From Paenibacillus tundrae (GTDB taxonomy: Bacteria; Bacillota; Bacilli; Paenibacillales; Paenibacillaceae): a stretch of DNA of 64,000 bases. A model generated the notes under the pieces. That model worked only from the letters and a program-made list of their open reading frames with translations. It made no database searches and was not told where the DNA came from. Within the stretch, counting starts at the first letter, position 1, and the number at the start of each line of letters is the position of its first letter. This document shows, piece after piece, positions 45,923-56,531 of the stretch. Both the position numbers and the translations under genes were made by a program. Location of the stretch: assembly GCF_030812775.1 (NCBI RefSeq), contig NZ_JAUSTI010000002.1, positions 62,001 through 126,000 on the forward strand, given 5' to 3'.

Positions 45923-46196
45923 CGTAGAACATGAACCTGCAAACAAAAGATTTCTTATTCAAGATAACGGTGACATTGCTGCAGTGATGACGTATGTGAT
46001 CTCAAGTCCGGAGCTCTACATTATTGATCACACTTTCGTTGAAAATGCTTACCGAGGTCAAGGTCTTGGTGATAAACTGCTCCAGGCGATGGTAGAATAC
46101 GCACGGGAAAATGGTATTAAAATTTTACCTTTATGCCCTTTTGCCAAAGGACGTTTTGAACGTATTTCTGAATACGCGGATGTTCTTAATAAATAA
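45915..46196 (+). CDS. yjdJ: YjdJ-type GNAT-fold acetyltransferase
   Basis: A 93-residue minimal GNAT protein of the GCN5-related N-acetyl-transferase type. It contains the acetyl-CoA loop VENAYRGQGLGDKLLQAMV and the cysteine-proline segment ILPLCPFAKGRFE characteristic of this small family. The ATG at 45915 lies eight bases from GAGG; an ATG two codons upstream is possible. It overlaps the yjdI-like gene by eight bases and is followed by a strong terminator. Confidence 0.85.
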   Translation: MHNVEHEPANKRFLIQDNGDIAAVMTYVISSPELYIIDHTFVENAYRGQGLGDKLLQAMVEYARENGIKILPLCPFAKGRFERISEYADVLNK

Positions 46197-46303
46197 TAAC
46201 TAATCACGTATGGACGACAATTTCTCCATAAGCCAGTTTCCTTTCTCACCAAATTTTAGATGGAGATTCAAATCCGTCAAACGCTCTCATACGAAGCAAA
46301 TAT

Positions 46304-46347
46304 AAAAAGGTGCTATCCCTCAAATTAATGAGGAATAGCACCTTTTT
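46304..46347. terminator. Bidirectional terminator between converging genes
   Basis: AAAAAGGTGCTAT / ATAGCACCTTTTT with inner CCTCA / TGAGG pairing; A and T tracts on both sides serve the yjdJ-like gene and the large lyase gene. Confidence 0.88.
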
Positions 46348-46417
46348 ATATAACATTAGTATACTTCAGTTGTAGCTCTAATCACAACATCTTAATGGAA
46401 TGCCTCAAGCATTACAG

Positions 46418-49400
46418 CTACTTTCGTACCGTCACTTGTAATGGATATGATCTGGTTTCCCCTGAAGAGTTACGAAGTACAGCTTCATACTCGTAGCTTC
46501 CAGGTGATCTTCCAGAAATAGCAGTAACTGCAGACTGTGCGTTAGGTGTATGCGATTGTAATGATTGCGTATCGATCAGGACACCATTTTCATACAGCTC
46601 ATATTCTGTAGCATTGGTTCCCCACCATAGATTCATCGTGACATTAAAGTTACCATCACCGTCCCAGTTGTCATTCGACAGAACAGCTTGCCCCGGGGCA
46701 GCATCTGTAACGACAACTGTCAGGGGAACACTCATGGTCGTACCCAATGAATTGATCAATTCTCCAGTATAAATATAATTTCCATTTTTCTTCCCAGTAA
46801 TGTCTACTTTAACAGACTGAGCAGATGGCGATTGATCCACCAGGGAAACTTCCTTAATCAACTCACCATTCTCGTACAGCTTGAACTGGTTGCCATTATT
46901 GCCCCACCACAAATTCATCGTAATAGTGTAGTCTCCATCCTTGAGTCCTGTGTCGTAACCGTTATTGTCCGACAGTACCGGTGTCCCAGGAGCTCCGTTG
47001 GCTAGTGGTGTTCCTTGATGGAGCCATTCCTCCCACTTAAGCAACACATTAACCTGTTCATCGGTAAAAACGGAGCCTCTAGCTGCTTGAACATCATTAC
47101 CATAGGATGCAAGTAATTGACGTGCTTTTGCTCCTTCACGATTGTTGGCAGCCTGTTGCGCTTGTTGTAACGTGTTTACAAGCTGATCAGCAAGAACGCT
47201 TGCATTAGGATCACTCGATTCATCAGCAAAGGAGTTCGTCAAGTTAATCAAGCTGTCGAATGTAGCAATTACTGCAAAGCTATATTCTACTGTCTGTTCC
47301 CAACCCGCTCTATCGGAGACGGTTGCCGTTACCTGGTTCAGGCCGGGTTCCAATGTGTAAGCTGGAGTATCCAGAAGCACACCCTCCGGTTCTATCACAC
47401 CGGATACCGCATCCGAGGCTGTATAACCAATTTCCACGTGCTGATCAATCGTGTACTCCGTTTGACCATGAACTTCGATGGTTGGAGGAACGAGATCAAT
47501 AGATACGGTCAAAGACTGCTCATTTTCCTTGTTGCCGTCGACGTCGACGCTCCAGTAAGTGATCGTGTGTGTACCTTCTTCAGTTAGAGTCAGCTGTGTA
47601 CCACTCACTGTCTCGCCACCGTTAATTTGATAATAAGTTCCTTCGACCTCGGAATCTTCGTCACTTGCCGTAAAGGTTACTTGTACTGGAGAAGTATACC
47701 ACCCGTCATATTCATCCCCTTCCACGGTTACCGTGGTATGCGGGGCTTCCTGATCCGGATTTTCTCCTTCCAACTTAACGTGAGCTGATAGCGGAATATT
47801 CAATTCCTTCACAAGACCTGCCACAAGTTCAGATACTTTGATTGCACCGTTCATCTGCAAATGTGTATTGTCTTCTGTTGTGCCTACCCACATAAATATT
47901 GATTTCGTTCCTTCTGTGCCAAGCTCTTGGAAATACTCCCAGCTAGCTTGGTTCAGATCAATAATGAGCGTTTCGGTCTCCTGTGCCGTTTCCTTCATCG
48001 CCTGTACGTATTCTGGGAAGCTCTTGTTCAGCACCTCTCCAGTGAAATCACGACGGTTGACTGGGGTGACCAGAACCGGAATCGCTCCTCTTTGCACCGC
48101 ACCATCAATATATTCTTTTAGATATACCTTAAACTGCTCCGGCGTGAGATAACGCTCTGGACGGGACGGTGTGGAATCGTTATGGGACCACTGCATGAAC
48201 AGATAATCACCTTCACGAATGTCAAGCAAAAGATCATTTAGATATCCGCCTACGAGGAAGGTCTTACTGCTCAATCCTCCAACTGCCCGGTTATCAATGC
48301 TGACTTCATTCTGGTCAAAATATTGACCTAGCGTTTCACCCCAGCCTGCTTGTGGACGATAGTTCTCCGCGTAATTGGCCACGGTGGAATCACTAGCCAG
48401 ATAGACTGTAGGCTTATCATTTGCACTTTGATCTGGCAGACGCTCCAGTTTCAACGCATTGATTTTCGGCGCATTTCCAGTGAAATTAAAGTTAAAGATT
48501 CCATCAATCAGGGCAATGTCAAACGTTACTTCTTTAAAATCACCTTTAGCAATGGTTGTGAGTGGAAGTTTGGTCATCTGCTCTACAACGACATTGGCGC
48601 TGGTCGTCTCTTCTGCATCACCGATGGTCATCGTTACACGGTAATTAGCAGGTTCCATTTCCACCAGGAAAGAAGTACCGTTTACTCGAGTAAAGTCCTC
48701 TTTGAGCGGATCCCCAGTTTCGCGATTCTCATCTTGTGTCAATGCAGTATCAGCAAAGCCGTACTTGTTGCCTTCAATGTAAGCTCTCTTGGCATCTACC
48801 TTGATGTATCCTTCGGCAGCACTGCCAGAGCCAAAATCAAACTTGTACGCGTTGATCTCTTCGCCCGGTTCACTCGTCAACGAATCCTTCGCGACAGTTA
48901 ACATGTTAAACGCATGGTCAATTTGAGCTTGGGTTGCTTCCGTATTAAAGATAGCTTCCGCTGATACCAAAGCCCGATTGAGCACTTCTTTCGAAGCCTC
49001 TGTATATGCTGACAGATCAAGAGCCTTAACTTCATCGTACAGATCAACTAAGGCTGTCTGATCGCCGCCCTCTGAATCAAGCTGCGTTCCTTCAATTCGC
49101 ACATTATCAATCTGAGTAGTCCAGTTCAGCGTACCTCCACCGCCTTTTCTCGTACCAAGGAACCGAATAGCTCTGACGTTATCTGCATATGCGATGGAAC
49201 TCATAGGGATATCTTGGATCGTCTGTGTGACGGTCGGATCCGCCTGATTCGTTAATGTCAGATCCAATGTTTTCTCGGCAAAATTAACGGATGCTTCCAC
49301 ATTGACCCATTGGTTCTTGGAGATCTCTGTAGCCGTTCCCCCTTCAGGTATGGCCGTATCGCCCGTACCATAATCCGGGTTATATGCACCGACAAAATAA

Positions 49401-52400
49401 TGAATTTTCGTGCTTCCGGTTTTTGTAAACAACGTGAATAGAGCATTTTCGTTCGAATCTTGCACCGTGAGGTGACCTTCAGATGGATAGGCACTCACAT
49501 TACCGGATTGCCAGTCAAAGTTCACGTCCACTTTATCGCCATTTACGGCATCGAACAGACGGAACACTTTCGCCCGATGGCCTGATCCAGAACCTGTGAC
49601 CGACAGTACCTTATTTCCTGACTGTTCAACCACCGTTCCCGCCATAGTTCCCGCAATACCAGTTGCGTTCACCATCGCATACTGATATTCCGCTGCGGCG
49701 CCTTCAAAATCCTCTTCATAGAGCTGGATTTCCGGCTCAGGTTCGGGTTCAGCAATATCCGGGTCAATGACCAGGGAAGAAATGCTAAGCTCCATGTCTT
49801 TCACCGCGCCGGCAACCAATCCAGCAATTCTCTGCGCACCATAACTGCTGAAATGGGTGTTATCGTTGATTCCATTCGGGTATTTCGGATATTCACCTGG
49901 ATTAGCATATAGGAATACTTTCTCGGTAGCTGTATTACCAATTTTGTTGAAGTACGCAATGCTTAATTTGCTGAGATCAATCAGCGGCACATTCAGCTCC
50001 TGCGCCACTTCTTTGGCTGCTTGCACATATGCCGGGAAGCTGACGTTGAACTCCTGAGTTAACGTATTAAAATCTCTGCGTCCAACCGGAGTGAGCAGTA
50101 CCGGTGTAGCGCCGCGCTGTTTCGCACCGTTCACATAACGGGATAAATAGATTTTATAGTCTTCTGGTGATGCATACCGATCTGGTATACCTGCACTAGC
50201 GTCATTATGACCAAAAGAAATGAAGAAGAAATCCCCTGGCTTAATGCGCTGCAGAATCGTATCTAGACGACCATCTACCATGAACGATTTACTGCTTCGT
50301 CCACCGATTGCATCGTTCACAATCACTGCCCCATTAGAGAAATAACGTCCGAACTGTTGACCCCATCCCTCTTGCGGAGCTTGCATTTCACTATAAGATT
50401 GCATCGTTGAATCACCGGCCATATAGATCGTCGTTGCTGTACCGGCCTCTTTATCTGGATATTTCTCAATAATGATGTCTTGGATATCTATGGCTGTACC
50501 TGTAAAGAGAAAATCAAGCTGCCCATCCACTAAGGCAATATCATAAGAGTACTCCAGCGGCTCTCCTGCTTTTACATTGGTTACAGCGAGCTTTTGGACA
50601 AATTCAGATTTAACTCCCACGTTGGAGTCATGCGTATCGCTACCCAATCGCAGCGTTACCTTATAGTTCGCATTCGGCAGATCAACGGCAAATGTCGTGC
50701 CTGCCGTAACGGAAACTTCGTTAGAACCTACGTTAACATTGCTGATATCTGTGAACCCATATCCCGTTTCTTGTGTGTAAAGTGTGTCTTGAATGCCCGT
50801 ACTTTCAGAAGCTGTGTCTGTACCAAAATCAAAACGGTATACGGACTCCAGCATTTCCGCTCCGCGAGTCAGTGTCAGATCAGCTTTAGGAAATGAAGTT
50901 GACTCTGATCCAAGATAAAAACCAGTATGCGGTGGCTGGTTGTAGGATACATTTTGCCAAGCTACGCCCAGTCGATACACAGGATCCTGCATCAGTGTAG
51001 GGATGCGATAGTCTGTAGGAATGGTCGTCGTATAGAGACGATATTCTGAACTATCTTCACTCCGCAGCAGAATTTCCTCACGCCAATCCCCCAGAATGTC
51101 CGCCTGAAGCGCAGGATTTCCTTTGGTATGGTTGTTCGTTAATGTACCGGTCGCCCGGAAGATTTCATTAAGCTTTTTGTTTTCGTAATCCCATTTGTAA
51201 ATGAGCGGAATTCCTCTAGCTGTACTGTTATCCCACTCATGGTCAAACAGTTCACGCTGAAGATCTCCATCCCACCAGATCGCAAAGTTGGCGGTTTTTG
51301 GTCCTTCTTCAGCAGTGTAGATAGGCTCTCCAGCCGCCGAGTAAGTACTGGTTACGGGTACACTTTGTCCGTTAGTAACCGTCGTTGCCCATGATTCGTA
51401 TCCCGGATGGTTTGGATCAATGTCTGCCGACATCCCGCGGCCTGTGTCAAAACCTGTTTTCTCTCCCCAGAGAATTTCACCTGTAGCAGCATCACGCATC
51501 TCCAGTCCGTAATCAGCATTGGAATGCTCGTGCACACTTACGACCTGGTGACCCTCACGGTTCGGATCGAGCTTGCCCGCGTGCATAGCGTCACCGTGAC
51601 CGAGTCCGGTACTATACATCAAGCTGCCATCATCGTCTATCGCTAAGGCGCCGAACATAATTTCATCCTTGCCGTCATTATCGGCATCAAGCACACTTAG
51701 GTTATGATTACCTTGTGCCTGATATTGCGATCCTGCCTCGTTGGTGTCAAACCTCCAGCGCTTGACGAGTTCTCCGCCAACATAATCATACGCAACAAGC
51801 ACCGTACGGGTATAATACCCACGGCTCATGACAACGCTAGGGTTCGATCCGTCCAGATAAGCAATAGCACCCAAGAAACGGTCTACACGGTTACCATAAC
51901 CATCGCCCCAATCGCTGACATTTCCTCTCGGAGGATCATAATCGACAGTGGATACGGCAGCTCCGGTCTCACCGTTAAACAGCGTGAGATATTCTGGGCC
52001 TGTCAGTATGTATCCGCCTTCATTACGGTGATCTTTCGTTCCATCGCCGATGACCGTCCCTTTCCCGTCAATCGTGCCATCTGCCGTTTTAACAACAACT
52101 TCGGCTTTTCCGTCGCCATCCAGATCGTATACCATTAACTGCGTATAATGTGCTCCGGCGCGGATGTTGACTCCAAGGTCAATCCTCCACAGCTTCGTGC
52201 CGTCTAATTTGATCGCATCAATATACACATTGCCGGTATAGCCTGCATGTGAGTTGTCCTTGGAATTGCTCGGACTCCACAGGAAGACGATCTCATATTC
52301 ACCGTCACCGTCCAAGTCTGCTACGGAAGCATCTCCCGCATAGTAGGAGTAAGTTCCACCGTCCTTGGTTCGGCCGTCAGCCGGTTTATCAAGTGGAATC

Positions 52401-52801
52401 GGTAGATATTCGTTATGCCAGACCGATACAACTTCCGGCTCCATTTGTTCCTTGCCCGCAATAATCGTAGAAATCTGATATTGTGAGCTGTCAAAGCCAG
52501 TTGTGTCCACATAGTTTGTTACATCGCTTATTGGCGACGTATTTACTTTCGTTCCGTTTTTATATATGTTGAAAGCGATCTCATCAGGATCATTGTTTAA
52601 ATACCTCCAGCTCAGGAAAACGCCGTTGTCTACGAGAACCGCAACCAGACCTCGGTTCAGATACTCCCCCTGGCGGCCCGTCTTGATGTCGGATGTCTCT
52701 GCGCGTGCCGGAGCGGGAGGTACAGCCAATGAAATAACCATAAGGAATGCTAGAAAAGATACAAATATCGATTTCTGGATGGAAACAGTTCTTCGGTTCA
52801 T
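46418..52801 (-). CDS. Secreted rhamnogalacturonan lyase (PL11) with two CE12 acetylesterase domains
   Basis: A 2127-residue exported pectinase. Signal peptide to about residue 34; PL11 rhamnogalacturonan lyase domain (about 35-640) with Ca-binding repeats such as [14 protein letters not shown] and [12 protein letters not shown]; a beta-sandwich (about 650-780); first SGNH/CE12 esterase (S798 in GDST, GHND, D980/H983). Then come an LamG-like sandwich (about 1028-1240), a helical FIVAR-like segment (about 1247-1303), another sandwich and a second CE12 esterase (S1472 in SDST, SHND, D1644/H1647). The C-terminus has two Ig/Fn3-like modules, a helical FIMAH-like segment and two copies of a 95-residue carbohydrate-binding-type module (about 1935-2126, [17 protein letters not shown] and [17 protein letters not shown]). 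The ATG at 52801 has GGAGGAG eight bases upstream. A cre site lies upstream and the divergent AraC gene is its likely regulator. Confidence 0.92.
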   Translation of the reverse strand: MNRRTVSIQKSIFVSFLAFLMVISLAVPPAPARAETSDIKTGRQGEYLNRGLVAVLVDNGVFLSWRYLNNDPDEIAFNIYKNGTKVNTSPISDVTNYVDTTGFDSSQYQISTIIAGKEQMEPEVVSVWHNEYLPIPLDKPADGRTKDGGTYSYYAGDASVADLDGDGEYEIVFLWSPSNSKDNSHAGYTGNVYIDAIKLDGTKLWRIDLGVNIRAGAHYTQLMVYDLDGDGKAEVVVKTADGTIDGKGTVIGDGTKDHRNEGGYILTGPEYLTLFNGETGAAVSTVDYDPPRGNVSDWGDGYGNRVDRFLGAIAYLDGSNPSVVMSRGYYTRTVLVAYDYVGGELVKRWRFDTNEAGSQYQAQGNHNLSVLDADNDGKDEIMFGALAIDDDGSLMYSTGLGHGDAMHAGKLDPNREGHQVVSVHEHSNADYGLEMRDAATGEILWGEKTGFDTGRGMSADIDPNHPGYESWATTVTNGQSVPVTSTYSAAGEPIYTAEEGPKTANFAIWWDGDLQRELFDHEWDNSTARGIPLIYKWDYENKKLNEIFRATGTLTNNHTKGNPALQADILGDWREEILLRSEDSSEYRLYTTTIPTDYRIPTLMQDPVYRLGVAWQNVSYNQPPHTGFYLGSESTSFPKADLTLTRGAEMLESVYRFDFGTDTASESTGIQDTLYTQETGYGFTDISNVNVGSNEVSVTAGTTFAVDLPNANYKVTLRLGSDTHDSNVGVKSEFVQKLAVTNVKAGEPLEYSYDIALVDGQLDFLFTGTAIDIQDIIIEKYPDKEAGTATTIYMAGDSTMQSYSEMQAPQEGWGQQFGRYFSNGAVIVNDAIGGRSSKSFMVDGRLDTILQRIKPGDFFFISFGHNDASAGIPDRYASPEDYKIYLSRYVNGAKQRGATPVLLTPVGRRDFNTLTQEFNVSFPAYVQAAKEVAQELNVPLIDLSKLSIAYFNKIGNTATEKVFLYANPGEYPKYPNGINDNTHFSSYGAQRIAGLVAGAVKDMELSISSLVIDPDIAEPEPEPEIQLYEEDFEGAAAEYQYAMVNATGIAGTMAGTVVEQSGNKVLSVTGSGSGHRAKVFRLFDAVNGDKVDVNFDWQSGNVSAYPSEGHLTVQDSNENALFTLFTKTGSTKIHYFVGAYNPDYGTGDTAIPEGGTATEISKNQWVNVEASVNFAEKTLDLTLTNQADPTVTQTIQDIPMSSIAYADNVRAIRFLGTRKGGGGTLNWTTQIDNVRIEGTQLDSEGGDQTALVDLYDEVKALDLSAYTEASKEVLNRALVSAEAIFNTEATQAQIDHAFNMLTVAKDSLTSEPGEEINAYKFDFGSGSAAEGYIKVDAKRAYIEGNKYGFADTALTQDENRETGDPLKEDFTRVNGTSFLVEMEPANYRVTMTIGDAEETTSANVVVEQMTKLPLTTIAKGDFKEVTFDIALIDGIFNFNFTGNAPKINALKLERLPDQSANDKPTVYLASDSTVANYAENYRPQAGWGETLGQYFDQNEVSIDNRAVGGLSSKTFLVGGYLNDLLLDIREGDYLFMQWSHNDSTPSRPERYLTPEQFKVYLKEYIDGAVQRGAIPVLVTPVNRRDFTGEVLNKSFPEYVQAMKETAQETETLIIDLNQASWEYFQELGTEGTKSIFMWVGTTEDNTHLQMNGAIKVSELVAGLVKELNIPLSAHVKLEGENPDQEAPHTTVTVEGDEYDGWYTSPVQVTFTASDEDSEVEGTYYQINGGETVSGTQLTLTEEGTHTITYWSVDVDGNKENEQSLTVSIDLVPPTIEVHGQTEYTIDQHVEIGYTASDAVSGVIEPEGVLLDTPAYTLEPGLNQVTATVSDRAGWEQTVEYSFAVIATFDSLINLTNSFADESSDPNASVLADQLVNTLQQAQQAANNREGAKARQLLASYGNDVQAARGSVFTDEQVNVLLKWEEWLHQGTPLANGAPGTPVLSDNNGYDTGLKDGDYTITMNLWWGNNGNQFKLYENGELIKEVSLVDQSPSAQSVKVDITGKKNGNYIYTGELINSLGTTMSVPLTVVVTDAAPGQAVLSNDNWDGDGNFNVTMNLWWGTNATEYELYENGVLIDTQSLQSHTPNAQSAVTAISGRSPGSYEYEAVLRNSSGETRSYPLQVTVRK

Positions 52802-52897
52802 CGGATTAGCTCCTCCTTTATCCAAAAATTCATCATTTTAAGAAATCTGCCCTATTGTTGTAAAATGAACACTAACTACAGTCACCACCCTTTCTCA

Positions 52898-52911
52898 TGT
52901 TACCGCTTACA
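52898..52911 (-). promoter_or_regulatory. cre site upstream of the lyase gene
   Basis: On the minus strand TGTAAGCGGTAACA matches the consensus TGWAANCGNTNNCA at every position. It lies about 100 bp before the lyase start, in the region shared with the AraC gene, so CcpA repression by preferred sugars is likely. Confidence 0.75.
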
Positions 52912-53001
52912 TTTATCTTACAGGTCTAAAAAAAGACAGACAATCTAAAAAATGTGACGTATTATATAACATAATTGACTTTTTTAGGTAGGGGTGAAGG
53001 T

Positions 53002-53874
53002 ATGAACCATACGGTCTCTTATGCTTTTCGTAATGACGATACATCAATCATGACACTAGACTCGATTGGATGGCAGATCGTCTCAAGTGAAGAATATCGT
53101 TGTCCAAGTGATGACAGACCGGATCCGGGGCATGTTGTTTTTCAATACACCCTGAATGGTCAGGGTTACCTGGATATTGACAATCAAACACTTCCCTTAC
53201 CTAAGGGACACGCACTACTCGTCAAAATATCTGGTGAGCATTGCTATTATTATAAGCAAGAGAACAATGAACCCTGGGAATTTATTTGGATTAACATTCG
53301 TGGAGATGAAGCCAATCGAATATGGGATATGATTCATGATAATGAGGGGCACGTCATTTTGCGAAACGCGGACTCTCCCTTAATTCAAGAGTTGTGGCAG
53401 ATCATCCATTTGATTCATCAAGAGAAAGTGACTGACAAGTATCGCCTGTCCATGCAAGTCTATCAGTGGCTGCTTCTCTTAGTGCAATCGAGTCGGGATG
53501 CGGAGAGAGATATCGGTCTTCTTTCAATAACAACAATCGAGAAATGTAAAAAGTTCATTCGAGAAAATTATGCTTCCCCATTGACGTTGGATATGCTAGC
53601 CAGCTATTGCGATATCAATAAACACTATCTCTGCAGGTTATTCCAGAAATCAGAAAAAACATCTCCGTTAGCCTATCTCAAAGACAGACGGATTGAAGTC
53701 GCTGTTCGACTACTCCGTACGACAGAACTTCCGATTTCCCAAATCGGCCAACAATGCGGATTTGAGAGCCCTAGCTATTTTGGCAAAGTCTTTCGGCAAT
53801 ATATGTCCATGTCACCCAAAGAATATCGCATGAATAAATTAGCCTTTCCATATGAGGCTATCTATTATGAGTAA
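53002..53874 (+). CDS. AraC family transcriptional regulator
   Basis: A 290-residue regulator with a cupin effector domain (about 20-150; HVVFQYTLNGQGYLDID and LPKGHALLVKI) and a C-terminal HTH pair (LTLDMLASYCDINKHYLCRL and ISQIGQQCGFESPSYFGKVF; signature MSPKEYRM). The ATG at 53002 has GGGGTG upstream. It is divergent from the giant pectin lyase/esterase gene across about 200 bp that contain a cre site, so it most likely activates that gene in response to a rhamnogalacturonan fragment. Confidence 0.88.
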   Translation: MNHTVSYAFRNDDTSIMTLDSIGWQIVSSEEYRCPSDDRPDPGHVVFQYTLNGQGYLDIDNQTLPLPKGHALLVKISGEHCYYYKQENNEPWEFIWINIRGDEANRIWDMIHDNEGHVILRNADSPLIQELWQIIHLIHQEKVTDKYRLSMQVYQWLLLLVQSSRDAERDIGLLSITTIEKCKKFIRENYASPLTLDMLASYCDINKHYLCRLFQKSEKTSPLAYLKDRRIEVAVRLLRTTELPISQIGQQCGFESPSYFGKVFRQYMSMSPKEYRMNKLAFPYEAIYYE

Positions 53875-53929
53875 CTCCTTCTGCACTTGCATAAGGCTCT
53901 CAAGTACTCAGAAGTTTGGCACGCTAGTT

Positions 53930-54217
53930 TTACAATGCTATAGCATTGTAAATTTGATCTATACGACTCTCAAGAGATTCGAACTGGACGAATCTACCTT
54001 CCCTGAACAGCTCTTTTTGCTCATAGAACATAATTAATGTTGGAACGGAGAAAATTAAAAATTGCCCCGCTACCTCTGGTACCTGCTGTGCATCCACTTG
54101 CACTAATTGTATGTGAGGATAGTTTGTCAGCAATGTCTGTAATTTAGGGAGAATGGCGTGACAGACCGTACACTCTTCTTGTGAAACATATAGTAGAACT
54201 AAGGAATGAAGTTGCAA
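53930..54217 (-). CDS. Thioredoxin-fold protein with disrupted upstream coding
   Basis: A 95-residue thioredoxin-like protein with redox motif CTVC (residues about 16-19), the cis-proline segment FSVPTLIMF and a normal helix order. The TTG start gives no ribosome site. Coding-like sequence continues upstream in the same frame for 18 codons (INHQIFNSIEEIDTC), as expected for the missing first strand and helix. It ends at a TAG (54263-54265), two codons after a TTG that follows AAAGGA. The gene may therefore carry a nonsense change at codon 3. The present product would lack the first 18-20 residues. Confidence 0.6.
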   Translation of the reverse strand: MQLHSLVLLYVSQEECTVCHAILPKLQTLLTNYPHIQLVQVDAQQVPEVAGQFLIFSVPTLIMFYEQKELFREGRFVQFESLESRIDQIYNAIAL

Positions 54218-54362
54218 GCATGTATCAATCTCTTCGATCGAATTGAATATTTGATGATTGATCTAGATCAAATCCTTTCATAATTAGCTTGAGTATATCA
54301 TTTTCATGATTCACCCGATTCCTTCAACATCTCTGGTATCATCATTATCTCTGGTATCATCA

Positions 54363-55256
54363 TTAGCTCTCGTATTGGAAGCGATCAAGGAAACGTTTTA
54401 CGAGGCGATGGGTTGATTGGCTCTCACGCATAACCCAGCCGATCGAAATGACACGTTGCATTCCTTCAATTTTGAGGATGGTAAAGTCATGATGCAGTAC
54501 ACTACGATCGTGCGTGAATGAGTATTCATGACCGATCGTCACCGCATTCAACTGAGCAAGAGCCGCATTGACCACTTCTGAGTTTTTTGTCCGAAACAAG
54601 ACATCCACCTCTCCCACCACTTGAGAAAGCTGTGTTACAAATTGATCTACCAATTCATCATTAAACAAGACAAGCGTTTCATGTTTCAACTCAAGCATAG
54701 TTATTGACTTTTTGCTGGCTAGGCGATTCGTGTGATTCACACATGCGTGCATCACGCCTTCATCAATGGGGACAAAATGCAGGCCCTGTAAATGATTTTC
54801 CATATCATCTGTATATAATGCGATTAAGCCTAGATCGATCTCTTTGTTACGAACGTCTTTAATAATACTACGAGCTGAACTTTCAGATAACTCAAATTTC
54901 AGATCGGGATAGCGTTTTTTCATACTTGCAATGGTAGGAATAATGCCAGGAACACCTCCCGGTATAGCAGATAATCGCAATTCCCCCTGAATCGATTCCC
55001 CAATATACTGCGCATCTTCCTTCATCATTTGCACCGTATCCACAACGGATCTCATTTTATCCAGAATAGACTTGCCATGTTCTAACAGATAAGCTCCATT
55101 ACGAGATCGATTAAATAGCTTCACGCCCAATTCATGCTCCAAACGAGTAATGGCTTGACTGATCGTAGATTGCGTAACAGATAAGTTTTCTGCAGCGATG
55201 GTAATCGATTTTGTCTTCTCAACTTCGAGTACATACATCATTTGTTCCAAATTCAT
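54363..55256 (-). CDS. LysR family transcriptional regulator
   Basis: A complete 297-residue LysR regulator (compare the broken copy at 18554). HTH in KTKSITIAAENLSVTQSTIS (about 14-33), linker helix, and effector domain with IPGGVPGIIPTIASMKKRYP and the mid-domain AALAQLNAVTIGHEYS. GAGG precedes the ATG. It is divergent from the SDR gene at 55404 over 147 bp containing the dyad AAGTTGTGTAAACTT (55292-55306), a plausible LysR binding site, so the SDR gene is its probable target. Confidence 0.9.
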   Translation of the reverse strand: MNLEQMMYVLEVEKTKSITIAAENLSVTQSTISQAITRLEHELGVKLFNRSRNGAYLLEHGKSILDKMRSVVDTVQMMKEDAQYIGESIQGELRLSAIPGGVPGIIPTIASMKKRYPDLKFELSESSARSIIKDVRNKEIDLGLIALYTDDMENHLQGLHFVPIDEGVMHACVNHTNRLASKKSITMLELKHETLVLFNDELVDQFVTQLSQVVGEVDVLFRTKNSEVVNAALAQLNAVTIGHEYSFTHDRSVLHHDFTILKIEGMQRVISIGWVMRESQSTHRLVKRFLDRFQYES

Positions 55257-55291
55257 CGTTAGCCTCAGCTCTCATTACATTAATTTTATTT

Positions 55292-55373
55292 AAGTTGTGT
55301 AAACTTTTCTTAAATATACATGAATAAAAAAGTTAAGTATACTTTAAATTGAAGATAAATGTAAGCGAAATCA
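55292..55373. promoter_or_regulatory. LysR-type dyad and cre-like site before the SDR gene
   Basis: AAGTTGTGTAAACTT (55292-55306) is a five-base inverted repeat suited to a LysR dimer. TGTAAGCGAAATCA (55360-55373) matches cre at 13 of 14 positions and lies 30 bp before the SDR start, where CcpA would block transcription. Confidence 0.45.
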
Positions 55374-55403
55374 AATATTCTACAATCCAAAGGAGTGTAA
55401 CAT

Positions 55404-56186
55404 ATGAACACATATGAGAATCGATTTGCAGGAAAAATAGCGATTGTAACAGGTGCAGCATCCGGTATCGGTTATGCGATTGCAAGAAGACTTGTCGAGG
55501 AAGGAGCTTCTGTTCTCGCCGCCGATCTGAATACGGAACGTCTGGCAACCATCCAAGGTGAACTAGGAGAACGGTTTGTCGGAGTGAAAGCCAATGTAAC
55601 CGTTGAAAGTGATGTAGAAGAAATGGTTCGTGCGGCTGTTAAACAATTCGGGAAACTTGATCTAGCCTTCAATGTGGCGGGTGCTTCCCGCGCTGGCGTA
55701 ATTACGGAACTTTCAGAAAAAGACTGGGACTTTACTGTGGATTTATGTATGAAAGGTGTCTTTCTAAGTATGAAACATGAAGCCCTTGAGATGGCTAAAC
55801 ATGGCGGTGGAGCTATTGTAAACGTTGCTTCCCTCAACTCTCATGTACCTATGTATGCTGGATCGGCGTATGCTTCTGCCAAAGCTGGCGTTGAAATGCT
55901 CACCAAGAACGGGGCTCTCGAAATGGCACGTAATGGTATTCGGGTGAATGCCATTCTTCCAGGTCTCATTGATACGCCATTAACCGCCGACCTGCTTTCC
56001 AATGCAGATATTAATGAGGCTTATATGGAGCGAATCCCAATGAAACGCGCGGCACAACCGGAAGAAATGACTGGACCTGCACTTTTCCTTGCTAGTGATG
56101 ATGCAGGATATGTATCTGGTTCAAGTCTGATCGTAGATGGGGCTTGGGCTACAACAGGTTATCCAGACCTTAGCCGTTGGTTCTAA
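55404..56186 (+). CDS. Short-chain dehydrogenase/reductase
   Basis: A 260-residue classical SDR: TGAASGIGYAIA (about 16-27), NVAG in place of NNAG (the first Asn is retained), catalytic S-Y-K in VASLNSH and YASAKAG (tyrosine about 153), and the C-terminal SGSSLIVDGAWATTG. AAAGGAG lies upstream of the ATG. It is controlled, by position, by the divergent LysR gene. It is probably a polyol or hydroxy-steroid-type dehydrogenase; substrate unknown. Confidence 0.9.
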   Translation: MNTYENRFAGKIAIVTGAASGIGYAIARRLVEEGASVLAADLNTERLATIQGELGERFVGVKANVTVESDVEEMVRAAVKQFGKLDLAFNVAGASRAGVITELSEKDWDFTVDLCMKGVFLSMKHEALEMAKHGGGAIVNVASLNSHVPMYAGSAYASAKAGVEMLTKNGALEMARNGIRVNAILPGLIDTPLTADLLSNADINEAYMERIPMKRAAQPEEMTGPALFLASDDAGYVSGSSLIVDGAWATTGYPDLSRWF

Positions 56187-56224
56187 ACTAGTACACTCTC
56201 CGATTGATCATATTGATATCTAGT

Positions 56225-56268
56225 AAAAAGTCTACGGGAAAGAGCTTGACTCTATTCCGTAGACTTTT
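56225..56268. terminator. Terminator after the SDR gene
   Basis: AAAAGTCTACGG / CCGTAGACTTTT arms, 12 bp, with a loop of about 20 nt and U tracts on both sides. Confidence 0.8.
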
Positions 56269-56318
56269 CTTAATTGAGTTGACATGACCGCCGGCAGAAG
56301 ATGCCGACAGTCGTTGTC

Positions 56319-56447
56319 TTATTGCGTAGTATGCTTCTCATCATATTCGCTTGATATTTCTTTGAGCGATCTGATTTTACCATGAGGATGCTGTTCTTGC
56401 TTTCGCGACTTCCAAGCAGCTTCCTGCCTCTTCTTCTGGCGAGCCAT
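56319..56447 (-). CDS. 42-residue basic protein, unknown function
   Basis: A short gene with an excellent ribosome site (GAGGAGGAG about eight bases before the ATG). The product begins MARQKKRQEAAWKSRKQEQ, strongly positively charged, and ends with an acidic-basic helix (SLKEISSEYDEKHTTQ). It follows the SDR gene at 56532 on the same strand after 84 bp. The charge suggests RNA or ribosome contact, but no family is recognised. Confidence 0.6.
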   Translation of the reverse strand: MARQKKRQEAAWKSRKQEQHPHGKIRSLKEISSEYDEKHTTQ

Positions 56448-56531
56448 ACAAGATCTCCTCCTCAGGGACTGAGAGATGGTACTACCCCTTTAGGATGTCG
56501 CCATGAAGCTACTTTCATTCATCTTTGGCTC

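Noticed and set aside
48350..48901. A 183-codon plus-strand frame inside the lyase gene
   Set aside because: It is fully antisense to conserved esterase coding sequence and has no ribosome site or recognisable domain.
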